Below the pieces are notes generated by a model. That model did no database searches. It saw only the letters and a program-made list of their open reading frames with translations, and was not told the origin of the DNA. The translations under genes and the position numbers were made by a program. A DNA stretch of 64,000 bases from Streptomyces sp. R33 (GTDB lineage Bacteria > Actinomycetota > Actinomycetes > Streptomycetales > Streptomycetaceae). How positions within the stretch are numbered: position 1 is the stretch's first letter; each line of letters starts with the position of its first letter. The stretch is taken from contig NZ_CP165727.1 of NCBI RefSeq assembly GCF_041200175.1, forward strand, positions 4,839,501 through 4,903,500, given 5' to 3'. Shown one piece after another: positions 7,658 to 15,947 of this stretch.

Positions 7658-8884
7658 ATGGACGTGAACGCGGCGGTCGCCGCAGCTGCAGCGATCGCCG
7701 GTCTTTGCACCGGCGTGATCGCGATGCTGGCGTTCCGCTGGAGCGAGCGCGACCAGGCCCGCCCCACCCGGAGCTCCATGCGCCCCGACATCAACGCGGT
7801 GCTCCCGCCCGGCGTGGACACCGTCCTCTCCGTGCTCCGCTCCTCCGCCGTCGTACTCGACGAGGGGGACGCGGTCGTCAAGGCCTCGTCCGCCGCATAC
7901 GCCCTCGGGCTCGTACGCGGCGGCAAACTGGCCGTCGAACCCATGCTCCACATGGCCCGTGACACCCGCCGCGACGGGGAGATACGCCAGGTCGAGCTCG
8001 ACCTGCCCCGGCGCGGCACCGGCCGCGGCGAGGCCCTCGCGGTCTCGGCGCGCGTCGCCCCCCTCGGCTCCCGCCTCGTCCTGCTCCTGGTCGAGGACCT
8101 CACCGAGGCCCGCCGCATCGAGGCCGTACGGCGCGACTTCGTCGCGAACGTGTCGCACGAGCTGAAGACGCCGGTCGGAGCCATCTCGCTGCTGTCCGAG
8201 GCCGTCATGGACGCCGCGGACGACCCCGAGGCGGTCAGCCGTTTCGCCGGCCGCATGCAGATCGAGGCCACCCGCCTGATCAACCTCGTGCAGGAGCTCA
8301 TCGACCTCTCCCGGGTACAGAACGACGACCCGCTCGAGGACGCGGAGCCCGTACGAGTGGACACGCTGGTGGCCGAGGCCATCGACCGCTGCCGCCACAC
8401 GGCGTCCTCCAAGCAGATCACCATGGCCGCGGGCGGCACCGCCGACCTGCGCGTCTGGGGCAACCGCGGCCAGCTCGCGGCGGCCCTCGGGAACCTGGTC
8501 GAGAACGCCGTCAACTACAGCCCCGCCCGCACCCGCGTCGGCATAGCCGGACGCAGGGTCGCGGCACCCGGGGGAGACTTGATCGAGATCGCCGTGACCG
8601 ACCAGGGCATCGGCATCCCGGAAAAGGACCGCGAGCGCATCTTCGAGCGCTTCTACCGCGTGGACCCGGCCCGCTCCCGTGCCACGGGAGGAACCGGCCT
8701 CGGTCTTGCGATCGTGAAGCACGTGGCGGCCTCGCACGGCGGGGAGGTGTCCGTATGGAGCTCGGAGGGTCAGGGCTCCACGTTCACCCTGCGCCTGCCG
8801 GAAGCAGCTGCTCAGGCTCCGGCACCCGCGGCCGCCCCGGCCGCGGAGCCCGCCCCCGCACCCAGCCACCCCACCCCCGCCTGA
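7658..8884 (+). CDS. phoR: Sensor histidine kinase PhoR (SenX3-like)
   Basis: 408 residues. One N-terminal membrane helix (about 4-26) with no extracytoplasmic domain, then a PAS-like region, then HisKA with the phosphorylated His167 in VSHELKTPV. The HATPase part shows the N box (GNLVENAVNYS), G1 (DQGIGIPEKD) and G2 (GTGLGLAI). The C-terminus is an Ala/Pro tail. It is the sensor of phosphate starvation, working with PhoU and the Pst transporter, and is 37 bp upstream of its regulator. The missing sensor domain is normal for this family and implies sensing through Pst/PhoU. Confidence 0.94.
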   Translation: MDVNAAVAAAAAIAGLCTGVIAMLAFRWSERDQARPTRSSMRPDINAVLPPGVDTVLSVLRSSAVVLDEGDAVVKASSAAYALGLVRGGKLAVEPMLHMARDTRRDGEIRQVELDLPRRGTGRGEALAVSARVAPLGSRLVLLLVEDLTEARRIEAVRRDFVANVSHELKTPVGAISLLSEAVMDAADDPEAVSRFAGRMQIEATRLINLVQELIDLSRVQNDDPLEDAEPVRVDTLVAEAIDRCRHTASSKQITMAAGGTADLRVWGNRGQLAAALGNLVENAVNYSPARTRVGIAGRRVAAPGGDLIEIAVTDQGIGIPEKDRERIFERFYRVDPARSRATGGTGLGLAIVKHVAASHGGEVSVWSSEGQGSTFTLRLPEAAAQAPAPAAAPAAEPAPAPSHPTPA

Positions 8885-8921
8885 AAACAGAACCAGCCAT
8901 TCCTGCCCCGGAGGTCCTTCC

Positions 8922-9602
8922 GTGACCCGAGTGCTCGTCGTCGAGGATGAGGAATCCTTCAGCGACGCCCTGTCCTACATGCTCCGCAAGGAGGGCTTCG
9001 AGGTCGCGATCGCCGCGACCGGGCCCGACGGGCTCGACGAGTTCGAGCGCAACGGCGCCGATCTCGTCCTCCTCGACCTGATGCTCCCCGGCCTGCCCGG
9101 CACGGAGGTCTGCCGGCAGCTGCGCGGCCGCTCCAACGTCCCCGTCATCATGGTGACGGCCAAGGACAGCGAGATCGACAAGGTCGTCGGGCTGGAGATA
9201 GGAGCCGACGACTACGTCACGAAGCCCTTCTCCTCGCGGGAGCTGGTCGCCCGCATCCGCGCGGTCCTGCGCCGCCGCGGCGAGCCGGAGGAGGTCACCC
9301 CGGCCGCGCTGGAGGCCGGCCCCGTACGGATGGACGTCGACCGCCACGTGGTCACCGTCGCCGGAGCCAAGGTGGACCTCCCGCTCAAGGAGTTCGACCT
9401 GCTCGAGATGCTGCTGCGCAACGCGGGCCGCGTACTGACCCGCATGCAGCTGATCGACCGGGTCTGGGGCGCCGACTACGTCGGCGACACCAAGACCCTG
9501 GACGTCCACGTGAAGCGCCTCCGCGCCAAGATCGAGCCCGACCCGGGCGCGCCGCGCTACCTGGTCACGGTCCGCGGCCTGGGCTACAAGTTCGAGCCGT
9601 AA
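8922..9602 (+). CDS. phoP: Response regulator PhoP (RegX3/OmpR family)
   Basis: 226 residues from GTG 8922, preceded by GGAGG. The receiver domain has Asp52 as phospho-acceptor (LLDLMLPG), acidic residues Glu8-Asp9 and the VTKPF lysine near 101. The C-terminal winged helix ends in LVTVRGLGYKFEP. It activates or represses the phosphate regulon and also affects antibiotic and nitrogen metabolism in Streptomyces. The last 71 bp, including the stop, are duplicated 190 bp downstream. Confidence 0.96.
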   Translation: MTRVLVVEDEESFSDALSYMLRKEGFEVAIAATGPDGLDEFERNGADLVLLDLMLPGLPGTEVCRQLRGRSNVPVIMVTAKDSEIDKVVGLEIGADDYVTKPFSSRELVARIRAVLRRRGEPEEVTPAALEAGPVRMDVDRHVVTVAGAKVDLPLKEFDLLEMLLRNAGRVLTRMQLIDRVWGADYVGDTKTLDVHVKRLRAKIEPDPGAPRYLVTVRGLGYKFEP

Positions 9603-9721
9603 ACCTCCGGCGGTGGTGCGGGTTCCGGGCCGGCCACGGCCGGCCGGAGGCCGGTCCAGCGGCCCGAAGCCCGGGAGGCCCTCCAGGGCCGAGCGGCGCG
9701 AGGGGCGCACGCGGGAGGGGC

Positions 9722-9792
9722 TCGAGCCCGACCCGGGCGCGCCGCGCTACCTGGTCACGGTCCGCGGCCTGGGCTACAAGTTCGAGCCGTAA
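9722..9792 (+). repeat. Exact second copy of the phoP 3' end (71 bp)
   Basis: Positions 9532-9602 (the final 22 codons of phoP plus stop) recur without a mismatch at 9722-9792. The 119 bp between the copies (9603-9721) are extremely GC-rich, contain ccggccggcc-type palindromes and have no supported ORF. The copies are out of phase with each other (offset 190). The arrangement resembles the direct repeats left when an element integrates into and leaves the 3' end of a gene, or a slippage duplication. Confidence 0.95.
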
Positions 9793-9825
9793 GTCGTAGC
9801 CGGCAGGTGTGATCCGTGGTGCGTA

Positions 9826-9871
9826 TACGAAAGGGCCCCCCTCCGCCGGAGCGGAGGGGGGCCCTTTCGTA
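9826..9871. terminator. Strong bidirectional terminator (21-bp perfect stem)
   Basis: tacgaaagggcccccctccgc pairs perfectly with 9851-9871 around the tetraloop cgga. It lies between phoP plus its repeat and the convergent lipoprotein gene (stop 9887). Confidence 0.92.
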
Positions 9872-9886
9872 CGGGGTGCTACCGGC

Positions 9887-10570
9887 TCAGTGGCCGGCGC
9901 TGTGCGAGGGGGAACCCGACGGCGAACCCGAGGCCGCGCCCGACGGGGTGCCCGAAGCGGCGCCCGACGGGGTCGTGGCCGGGGAGCCGGACGGGCTGCC
10001 CGACGGCGTGCCCGAGGGGCTGCCCGACGGGGTGGAGCCGGGGGCCGCGACCGGGGCCTCGGTCGGGCCGAAGCCCGCGTACATGCCGGAGCCCGGGACG
10101 ACGAACGCCTCCATCTCCACGTCACCCGCCTTGCTCAGCTGGAAGACGACCTTCTGCGCGTTGCCGTTCTGCACGGCCTCGCCGCCCTCGATCACGGCGG
10201 AGGCGTTGCCCTTGCCGCCGATGACCACGGAGCCGCCGGCCGGCACGGTGACCTTGCCGGCTGCGCCCTCGGCGCCCTTCAGGACGACCTTGGACTTGCC
10301 ACCCGGCAGGGTGATGGCGTCAAGGGTCTGCGGCTTGTCGCCGGAGTTGAAGACCGTCGCGGAGACCGCGGCCGGGCCCTTCTTGCCCTTCTCGCCCTGA
10401 GTGATCACCAGCGCGTTCTGGATCTTGATGTCGCCCTTGGTGACGGCGGCGTTGTCCGGCTTGATCTGGAGCGTCTCCGCGTTGTTGCCTGCACCGCAAG
10501 CGGCCAGCGAGGCGATCGAGAACACGATGGCGGTGGCGGCGAGGGCGCCGCGTCGAAGGCTGCGGCTCAC
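9887..10570 (-). CDS. Secreted lipoprotein, DUF461-like
   Basis: 227 residues. A basic n-region, a hydrophobic core and the lipobox LAAC (Cys25) mark a lipoprotein. Residues about 30-165 form a beta-rich domain like the DUF461/PCu(A)C copper-chaperone-type fold, but the typical Met/His copper ligands are not obvious. From about residue 175 the protein is a Gly-Ser-Pro-Thr-Ala repeat tail (SGSPSGTPSGS) that probably spans the cell wall. It ends with His-Ser-Ala-Gly-His. Ligand and role are unknown. A terminator shared with phoP follows. Confidence 0.82.
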   Translation of the reverse strand: MSRSLRRGALAATAIVFSIASLAACGAGNNAETLQIKPDNAAVTKGDIKIQNALVITQGEKGKKGPAAVSATVFNSGDKPQTLDAITLPGGKSKVVLKGAEGAAGKVTVPAGGSVVIGGKGNASAVIEGGEAVQNGNAQKVVFQLSKAGDVEMEAFVVPGSGMYAGFGPTEAPVAAPGSTPSGSPSGTPSGSPSGSPATTPSGAASGTPSGAASGSPSGSPSHSAGH

Positions 10571-11219
10571 GGCGGCGGCAACTCCTTGGACGTACGGAAC
10601 GGAAGGGTGGGCAGTCCCAGGGCGGCCGAGGTAAAGCCGTCCTAAGGGTGTGTCAGCGCGCTTAGGTTACCGAGCCGCCGCCCCGCCCCCGCACCCGACC
10701 CTCCGCAGCGCACGGGCCGCCCTCTACCGGCCCCGCGATCTTCCTTTCCACGGGCTCTTCCGCCGGCGCTTCCGGCAGCTCTTCCGCCCGCCCTTCCGCC
10801 GCGCACTTCCCGCGCCGTTCATCTGCCGATCATGTGCCGCCCGCATATCGTCCCCCGGGCCTGCCGTGATCAATTCCGGGATTCCTTCGAACGGCCCTCC
10901 GTGATCAATTCCGGATTGGGCCGGAACCGCTCCGTACGGGTGGTCGCCAGTCGAACGGAGTAGTTCGGTTTCCCGGCTTCGAAACCGGCAAAACGGGACG
11001 TACATCACAGGGGTGGGGTCATCGCCCGGGTGTAGCGTGGTCGTTTCGCCCGGTCCGCACAGCGCCTCCGACCTGCGAATACCCCCCTCCGGAAGCCCCT
11101 CGCAGCACGTTCGTGTCGCTGTTGTCAAGCCCCGAGATGTGCCCTGACCTGCGAAAACGCCATTCATAACAGTCAGTTCTCGTGTTACCCTGGATAGCCA
11201 CGGAAGGGGTACCTGTCAC
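10571..11219. other. 649-bp intergenic region upstream of carD
   Basis: I see no convincing gene here; frames across it are Arg/Pro-rich without ribosome sites. It holds repeated cttccg motifs (about 10740-10800), a 16-bp direct repeat (listed separately) and AT-richer sequence from about 11100 that probably carries the carD promoter (attcataacagtc, then gtgttaccctgg). Confidence 0.6.
10864..10914. repeat. Direct repeat ccgtgatcaattccgg (2 copies, 35 bp apart)
   Basis: The identical 16-mer begins at 10864 and 10899, and each copy contains the palindrome tgatca. The region is the long upstream sequence of carD. Equal spacing and exact identity in otherwise unstructured DNA suggest paired protein-binding sites or a recent small duplication. 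Confidence 0.75.
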
Positions 11220-11702
11220 ATGACGTTCAAGGTTGGCGACACCGTGGTCTATCCCCATCACGGGGCCGCGCTGATCGAGGCCATCGAAACTCGCCAGATC
11301 AAAGGCGTGGACAAGACCTACTTGGTGCTCAAGGTCGCCCAGGGCGACCTGACGGTTCGTGTGCCTGCGGACAATGCGGAGTTCGTCGGCGTTCGCGACG
11401 TAGTCGGCCAGGACGGGCTGGACCGGGTCTTCGAGGTGCTGCGTGCACCGTATGCCGAAGAGCCGACGAACTGGTCCCGGCGCTACAAGGCAAATCTGGA
11501 GAAGCTCGCTTCTGGCGATGTCATCAAGGTCGCCGAAGTGGTGCGTGACCTGTGGCGTCGTGAGCGTGAGCGCGGGCTTTCCGCGGGCGAGAAGCGCATG
11601 CTCGCGAAGGCGCGCCAGATCCTGGTGAGCGAGCTCGCGCTCGCCGAGAACACCAACGAGGACAAGGCGGAAGCCCTCCTCGACGAGGTTCTCGCGTCCT
11701 GA
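11220..11702 (+). CDS. carD: CarD family transcriptional regulator
   Basis: 160 residues. The N-terminal CarD/TRCF Tudor-like domain (FKVGDTVVYPHHGAALIEAI, residues 3-22) contacts the RNA polymerase beta subunit. The C-terminal helical half binds DNA near the -10 element and stabilises open complexes, with a Trp in the conserved YAEEPTNWSRRY helix. ATG 11220 follows GGAAGGGG. It is a general activator of housekeeping and rRNA promoters in actinobacteria. It precedes ispD by 264 bp, an arrangement common in this phylum. Confidence 0.96.
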   Translation: MTFKVGDTVVYPHHGAALIEAIETRQIKGVDKTYLVLKVAQGDLTVRVPADNAEFVGVRDVVGQDGLDRVFEVLRAPYAEEPTNWSRRYKANLEKLASGDVIKVAEVVRDLWRRERERGLSAGEKRMLAKARQILVSELALAENTNEDKAEALLDEVLAS

Positions 11703-11762
11703 CGCGGCGTGCCGCCCAGGAAAACAGCGTTCACACGGTTGTGCCGCGGTGCCCGATGACAC

Positions 11763-11784
11763 GCCCTCTCCTCCACGAGAGGGC
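11763..11784 (+). terminator. Possible short hairpin after carD
   Basis: gccctctc pairs with gagagggc around a 6-base loop, 60 bp after the carD stop, without a T run. It is a weak terminator candidate, and read-through into ispD is plausible. Confidence 0.4.
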
Positions 11785-11966
11785 TGTTGCCGGGCGCTGC
11801 GGCATGTCTGCACCCACATCTTTTTCCACCGGCTTTTCTCACCGGCGTGCCGGGTCCGGACAGCCTGCTCGACCGGTCGTCACGGAAGGGGCGAGGGCGT
11901 CGCACCCGGCACCCTTCAGGCCATACCCATGTCGGCCGAAGTCACAAACCTGGCTCGGAGCTACTG

Positions 11967-12713
11967 ATGTCTGACGAAACGCGCCCCCACCGCACCGCCG
12001 CGGTGATCCCGGCCGCCGGCCGCGGGGTACGCCTCGGCCCCGGCGCCCCCAAGGCCCTGCGGGCCCTCGGCGGCACCCCCATGCTCATCCACGCCGTCCG
12101 CGCGATGGCCCGCTCCCGGGCCGTCTCCCTCGTGGTCGTCGTGGCCCCGTCCGACGGCGCCGCCGAGGTACGCCGGCTCGTCGACGAGCACGCCCTGCCC
12201 GACCGGACCGAGATCCTGGTCGTCCCCGGCGGCGAAACCCGCCAGGAATCCGTACGCGCGGGCCTCGCCGCGCTCCCCGCGGACATCACCTGCGTCCTCA
12301 TCCACGACGCGGCCCGCCCGCTCGTCCCCGTGGACACCGTCGACTCCGTCGTCGAAGCCGTACGCGACGGCTCGCCGGCCGTGGTCCCCGCGCTGCCGCT
12401 CGCCGACACCGTCAAGGAGGTCGAGCCCGGCGGGCCCGGCGAGCCCGAGCCGGTCGTCGCCACCCCCGAGCGGGCCCGGCTGCGCGCCGTGCAGACCCCG
12501 CAGGGCTTCGACCTCGCCACCCTCGCCCGCGCGCACGAGACCATCGCCGTCAACGGCGAGGGCGCCACCGACGACGCCGGAATGGTGGAACAGCTCGGCA
12601 TCACCGTCATGGTGGTCCCCGGCCACGAAGAGGCCTTCAAGGTCACCCGCCCGCTCGACCTGGTCCTCGCCGAGGCCGTACTCGCCCGCAGGAGGGCCAC
12701 CGATGCGTACTAG
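11967..12713 (+). CDS. ispD: 2-C-methyl-D-erythritol 4-phosphate cytidylyltransferase
   Basis: Third step of the MEP isoprenoid pathway: it makes CDP-ME from MEP and CTP. 248 residues. The nucleotide-binding loop AAVIPAAGRGVRLGPGAPKAL is near the N-terminus, and VLIHDAARPLV and LRAVQTPQGFDL are family signatures. ATG 11967 has GGAG 6 bases upstream. The stop of a short upstream frame (TGA 11965-11967) overlaps this ATG as TGATG. Its 3' end overlaps ispF by 11 bp, implying coupled translation. Confidence 0.95.
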   Translation: MSDETRPHRTAAVIPAAGRGVRLGPGAPKALRALGGTPMLIHAVRAMARSRAVSLVVVVAPSDGAAEVRRLVDEHALPDRTEILVVPGGETRQESVRAGLAALPADITCVLIHDAARPLVPVDTVDSVVEAVRDGSPAVVPALPLADTVKEVEPGGPGEPEPVVATPERARLRAVQTPQGFDLATLARAHETIAVNGEGATDDAGMVEQLGITVMVVPGHEEAFKVTRPLDLVLAEAVLARRRATDAY

Positions 12714-13215
12714 CCCCGCAGGTTCCGCCACCCCGCCGATCCCCCAGGTCGGCATCGGTACCGACGTGCACGCCTTCGAGGCCGGGCGCGAGCTGTGGTG
12801 CGCCGGGCTGCTCTGGGAGGGCGAGGACGGCCTCGCCGGGCACTCCGACGGCGACGTCGCCGCCCACGCCGCCTGCGACGCCCTCTTCTCCGCCGCCGGC
12901 GTCGGCGACCTGGGCGCGCACTTCGGCACCTCCCGCCCCGAGTGGTCCGGCGCCGCCGGCGTCACCCTCCTGGCGGAAGCCGCCCGCATCGTCCGCGCCG
13001 AGGGCTTCGAGATCGGCAACATCGCCATCCAGGTGATCGGCGTACGCCCGAAGATCGGCAAGCGGCGCGACGAAGCGCAGAAGGCGCTCGCCGCGGCCGC
13101 CGGTGCCCCCGTCTCCGTCTCCGGCACCACCACCGACGGCCTCGGCCTCACCGGCCGCGCCGAGGGCCTCGCCGCCATCGCCACCGCACTGGTGTACCGG
13201 ACGACCCCTGCATAG
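12703..13215 (+). CDS. ispF: 2-C-methyl-D-erythritol 2,4-cyclodiphosphate synthase
   Basis: Fifth step of the MEP pathway: it cyclises CDP-ME 2-phosphate to MEcPP with release of CMP. 170 residues, homotrimer family. The zinc ligands lie in GIGTDVHAF (Asp and His) and in the later His of GHSDGDV. The C-terminal signature is TTDGLGLTGRAEGLAA. It starts inside the end of ispD, so the two enzymes are made together although they are separate proteins here. The first 15 residues are a Pro/Thr-rich extension. Confidence 0.95.
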   Translation: MRTSPAGSATPPIPQVGIGTDVHAFEAGRELWCAGLLWEGEDGLAGHSDGDVAAHAACDALFSAAGVGDLGAHFGTSRPEWSGAAGVTLLAEAARIVRAEGFEIGNIAIQVIGVRPKIGKRRDEAQKALAAAAGAPVSVSGTTTDGLGLTGRAEGLAAIATALVYRTTPA

Positions 13216-13317
13216 CTCGTCCCGACGGCTCCCCGACGACACCGCTTCGGCAACAAAGCGCCCCCGCGCCCCCAAAGGGTCGCGGGGCACTGCCGCAGGC
13301 CCACTACCCTGGATGCC

Positions 13318-14718
13318 GTGACTATTCGCCTGTACGACACCAGCGCCCGGCAGATCCGCGACTTCACCCCGCTCGTCCCGGGCTGCGTCTCGATCTACCT
13401 CTGCGGCGCCACCGTCCAGGCGGCCCCTCACATCGGGCACATCAGGTCGGGCCTCAACTTCGACATGATGCGCCGCTGGTTCACGTACCGGGGCTACGAC
13501 GTCACCTTCATCCGCAACGTCACGGACATCGACGACAAGATCATCGCGAAGGGCGGGCTGCAGAACCGCCCCTGGTGGTCCATCGGCTACGAGAACGAGC
13601 GGGCCTTCAACGACGGCTACAACGCCCTCGGCTGCCTCCCGCCCACCTACGAGCCCCGCGCCACCGGCCACGTCACCGAGATGATCGAGATGATGCGCGG
13701 CCTCATCGAGCGCGGCCACGCCTACGAGGCCGACGGCAGCGTCTACTTCGACGTCCGCTCGTACCCCGAGTACCTGGCCCTGTCCAACCAGGAGCTCGAC
13801 AACCTCCAGCAGCCCGCCGAGGAAGGCATCACCGGCAAGCGCGACCCCCGCGACTTCGCCATGTGGAAGGCCAGCAAGCCCGGCGAGCCCGACTGGGAGA
13901 CCCCCTGGGGCCGCGGCCGCCCCGGCTGGCACCTCGAGTGCTCCGCCATGGCGCACAAGTACCTCGGCGAGGCCTTCGACATCCACGGCGGCGGCCTGGA
14001 CCTGATCTTCCCGCACCACGAGAACGAGATCGCCCAGGCCAAGGCCTTCGGCGACGAGTTCGCCCGGTACTGGGTCCACAACGCCTGGGTCACCATGTCC
14101 GGCGAGAAGATGTCCAAGTCCCTCGGCAACTCGGTGCTCGTCTCCGAGATGGTCAAGCACTGGCGCCCCATCGTCCTGCGCTACTACCTCGGCACCCCGC
14201 ACTACCGCTCGATGATCGAGTACAGCGAAGAGGCGCTGCGCGAGGCCGAGTCCGCGTTCGCGCGCATCGAGGGCTTCTGCCAGCGCGTCATCGAGAAGGC
14301 CGGCAAGACCGTCGACCCCGCCCCCGAGGTCCCGCCCGCCTTCGCCGAGGCCATGGACGACGACCTGGGCGTCCCGCAGGCGCTCGCCATCGTCCACACC
14401 ACGGTCCGCCAGGGCAACAGCGCCCTCGCCGCCGACGACAAGGACGCGGCGGTCGCCCGCCTCGCCGAAGTGCGCGCGATGCTCGGCGTGCTCGGACTGG
14501 ACCCGCTCGACCCCCAGTGGGCGGGCGAGGGCGACCGGGGCGAGGAACTGCACGGTGCGGTCGACACGCTCGTACGCCTGGTCCTGGAGCAGCGCGAGTC
14601 CGCCCGGGCCCGCAAGGACTGGGCCACGGCCGACGCCATCCGCGATCAGCTGAACCAGTCCGGTCTGATCATCGAGGACAGCCCCAGCGGCCCGCGCTGG
14701 ACCCTCGGCCCCCGCTGA
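13318..14718 (+). CDS. cysS: Cysteinyl-tRNA synthetase
   Basis: 466 residues from GTG 13318. The class I motif is PHIGHIRSG, and MSGEKMSKSLGNS is the KMSKS loop. Zn ligands include the Cys of YLCGATV and the Cys of HLECSAM. A C-terminal DALR-type helical region (SARARKDWATADAIRDQLN) binds tRNA. The length and the C-terminal domain separate it from the shorter mycothiol ligase MshC, which shares the fold. It lies about 100 bp after ispF and has its own terminator. Confidence 0.95.
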   Translation: MTIRLYDTSARQIRDFTPLVPGCVSIYLCGATVQAAPHIGHIRSGLNFDMMRRWFTYRGYDVTFIRNVTDIDDKIIAKGGLQNRPWWSIGYENERAFNDGYNALGCLPPTYEPRATGHVTEMIEMMRGLIERGHAYEADGSVYFDVRSYPEYLALSNQELDNLQQPAEEGITGKRDPRDFAMWKASKPGEPDWETPWGRGRPGWHLECSAMAHKYLGEAFDIHGGGLDLIFPHHENEIAQAKAFGDEFARYWVHNAWVTMSGEKMSKSLGNSVLVSEMVKHWRPIVLRYYLGTPHYRSMIEYSEEALREAESAFARIEGFCQRVIEKAGKTVDPAPEVPPAFAEAMDDDLGVPQALAIVHTTVRQGNSALAADDKDAAVARLAEVRAMLGVLGLDPLDPQWAGEGDRGEELHGAVDTLVRLVLEQRESARARKDWATADAIRDQLNQSGLIIEDSPSGPRWTLGPR

Positions 14719-14742
14719 TCCGGGCCCCCGGACCAGCCATGT

Positions 14743-14775
14743 TGTGCCGCCCGGCGCTCCGGGCGGCACACTCTT
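14743..14775 (+). terminator. Terminator after cysS
   Basis: tgtgccgcccgg and ccgggcggcaca form a perfect 12-bp stem around cgct, followed by ctcttc. It is 24 bp after the cysS stop and 43 bp before the rlmB start. Confidence 0.85.
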
Positions 14776-14817
14776 CATACGTACATATCGCAGCACCAAC
14801 GAAAACAGGTAGAGGTC

Positions 14818-15789
14818 ATGGCCGGGAACAGCCAGCGCAGGAACCGCCGCACGTCCAACAAGAAGGGCGCCACGGTCGGCAGCGGTGGCCAGCGGCGCAA
14901 GGGCCTGGAAGGCAAGGGCCCCACGCCCAAGGCCGAGGACCGCAAGAAGCACAAGGCGAACCGCATCGCCAATGCCATGGCCCGCCAGGCCGCCAAGCGC
15001 CGCCCGGCCCCGCGCCGCGGCGGCCCCAAGGGCACCAGCGAGATGGTCGTCGGCCGCAACCCGGTCTTCGAGGCGCTGCGCGACGGCGTCCCCGCCACCA
15101 CCCTCTACGTCCAGCAGTTCATCGACAACGACGAGCGCGTCCGCGAGGCCCTCCAGCTCGCCGGCGAGCGCGGCAACATCAACCTGATGGAAGCCCCGCG
15201 CCCCGAGCTCGACCGCATGACCAACGGGCTCAACCACCAGGGCCTGGTCCTCCAGGTCCCGCCCTACGAGTACGCGCACCCGGAGGACCTCACCGCCGCC
15301 GCGTACGACGAGGGCGACGACCCGCTGATCGTCGCCCTCGACGGGGTCACCGACCCCCGCAACCTCGGCGCGATCGTCCGCTCCGTCTCCGCCTTCGGCG
15401 GCCACGGCGTGGTCATCCCCGAGCGCCGCGCGGCCGGCATGACCGCCGGTGCCTGGAAGAGCTCGGCCGGCACGGCCGCCCGCACCCCGGTCTCCCGCGT
15501 CACCAACCTGACCCGCGCCCTCCAGGACTTCAAGAAGGCCGGCATCGCCATCGTCGGCCTCGCCGCCGAGGGCACGCACGAGGTGCAGGACCTGGAGGCG
15601 CTCGGCGGTCCCGTCGTCATCGTCGTCGGCTCCGAGGGCAAGGGCCTCGGCCGCCTCGTCGGGGAGAACTGCGACTACCTCGTCCGCATCCCGATGCCGG
15701 GTGGCGCCGAGTCGCTGAACGCCGGTGTCGCCGCGGGCGTCGTGCTCTACGAGGCGGCCCGCCGCCGGGCCACCCGCGGCCGCGTCTGA
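14818..15789 (+). CDS. rlmB: 23S rRNA 2'-O-ribose methyltransferase (TrmH/SpoU family, RlmB-like)
   Basis: 323 residues. Residues 1-65 are a very basic extension (RRNRRTSNKKG) probably contacting rRNA. The SpoU substrate-binding domain covers about 75-145 and the SPOUT knot methylase about 165-315. The latter shows motif 1 (DPRNLGAIVRSV), motif 2 (VVGSEGKGLGRLV) and motif 3 (IPMPGGAESLNAGVAAGV). It is predicted to methylate a ribose in 23S rRNA with SAM. Fusion-like basic N-termini are normal in Streptomyces members. The exact target nucleotide is inferred from family. Confidence 0.92.
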   Translation: MAGNSQRRNRRTSNKKGATVGSGGQRRKGLEGKGPTPKAEDRKKHKANRIANAMARQAAKRRPAPRRGGPKGTSEMVVGRNPVFEALRDGVPATTLYVQQFIDNDERVREALQLAGERGNINLMEAPRPELDRMTNGLNHQGLVLQVPPYEYAHPEDLTAAAYDEGDDPLIVALDGVTDPRNLGAIVRSVSAFGGHGVVIPERRAAGMTAGAWKSSAGTAARTPVSRVTNLTRALQDFKKAGIAIVGLAAEGTHEVQDLEALGGPVVIVVGSEGKGLGRLVGENCDYLVRIPMPGGAESLNAGVAAGVVLYEAARRRATRGRV

Positions 15790-15848
15790 CCCCCGGGCGG
15801 CCCCGCCGCCTTGATCCACTTGGCTCACAGGAAGTGACCCGTGAGCGT

Positions 15849-15884
15849 GCCACCCCGCCCCTTTCGGGCGGGGTGGCTTGATCT
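15849..15884 (+). terminator. Terminator after rlmB
   Basis: gccaccccgccc and gggcggggtggc form a 12-bp perfect stem with loop ctttc and a trailing ttgatctt. Confidence 0.88.
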
Positions 15885-15947
15885 TGACGGGTCTCGGACA
15901 CATCCCTCCTGTCAAGGCAGTGTCCTAAACACTGATCACTCGGTTAG

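Noticed and set aside
10650..10904. 84-codon plus-strand frame upstream of carD
   Set aside because: Arg/Pro/Phe-rich with no ribosome site; it crosses the repeats and looks non-coding.
11749..11967. 72-codon frame whose stop overlaps the ispD ATG (TGATG)
   Set aside because: No ribosome site and no similarity to known proteins; coupling cannot be excluded but evidence is too thin for a gene.
12643..15915. 1090-codon minus-strand open frame opposite ispF, cysS and rlmB
   Set aside because: Antisense shadow of three certain genes; Gly/Asp/Val/Ala-rich composition without domain motifs, as expected from reading GC-rich genes backwards.
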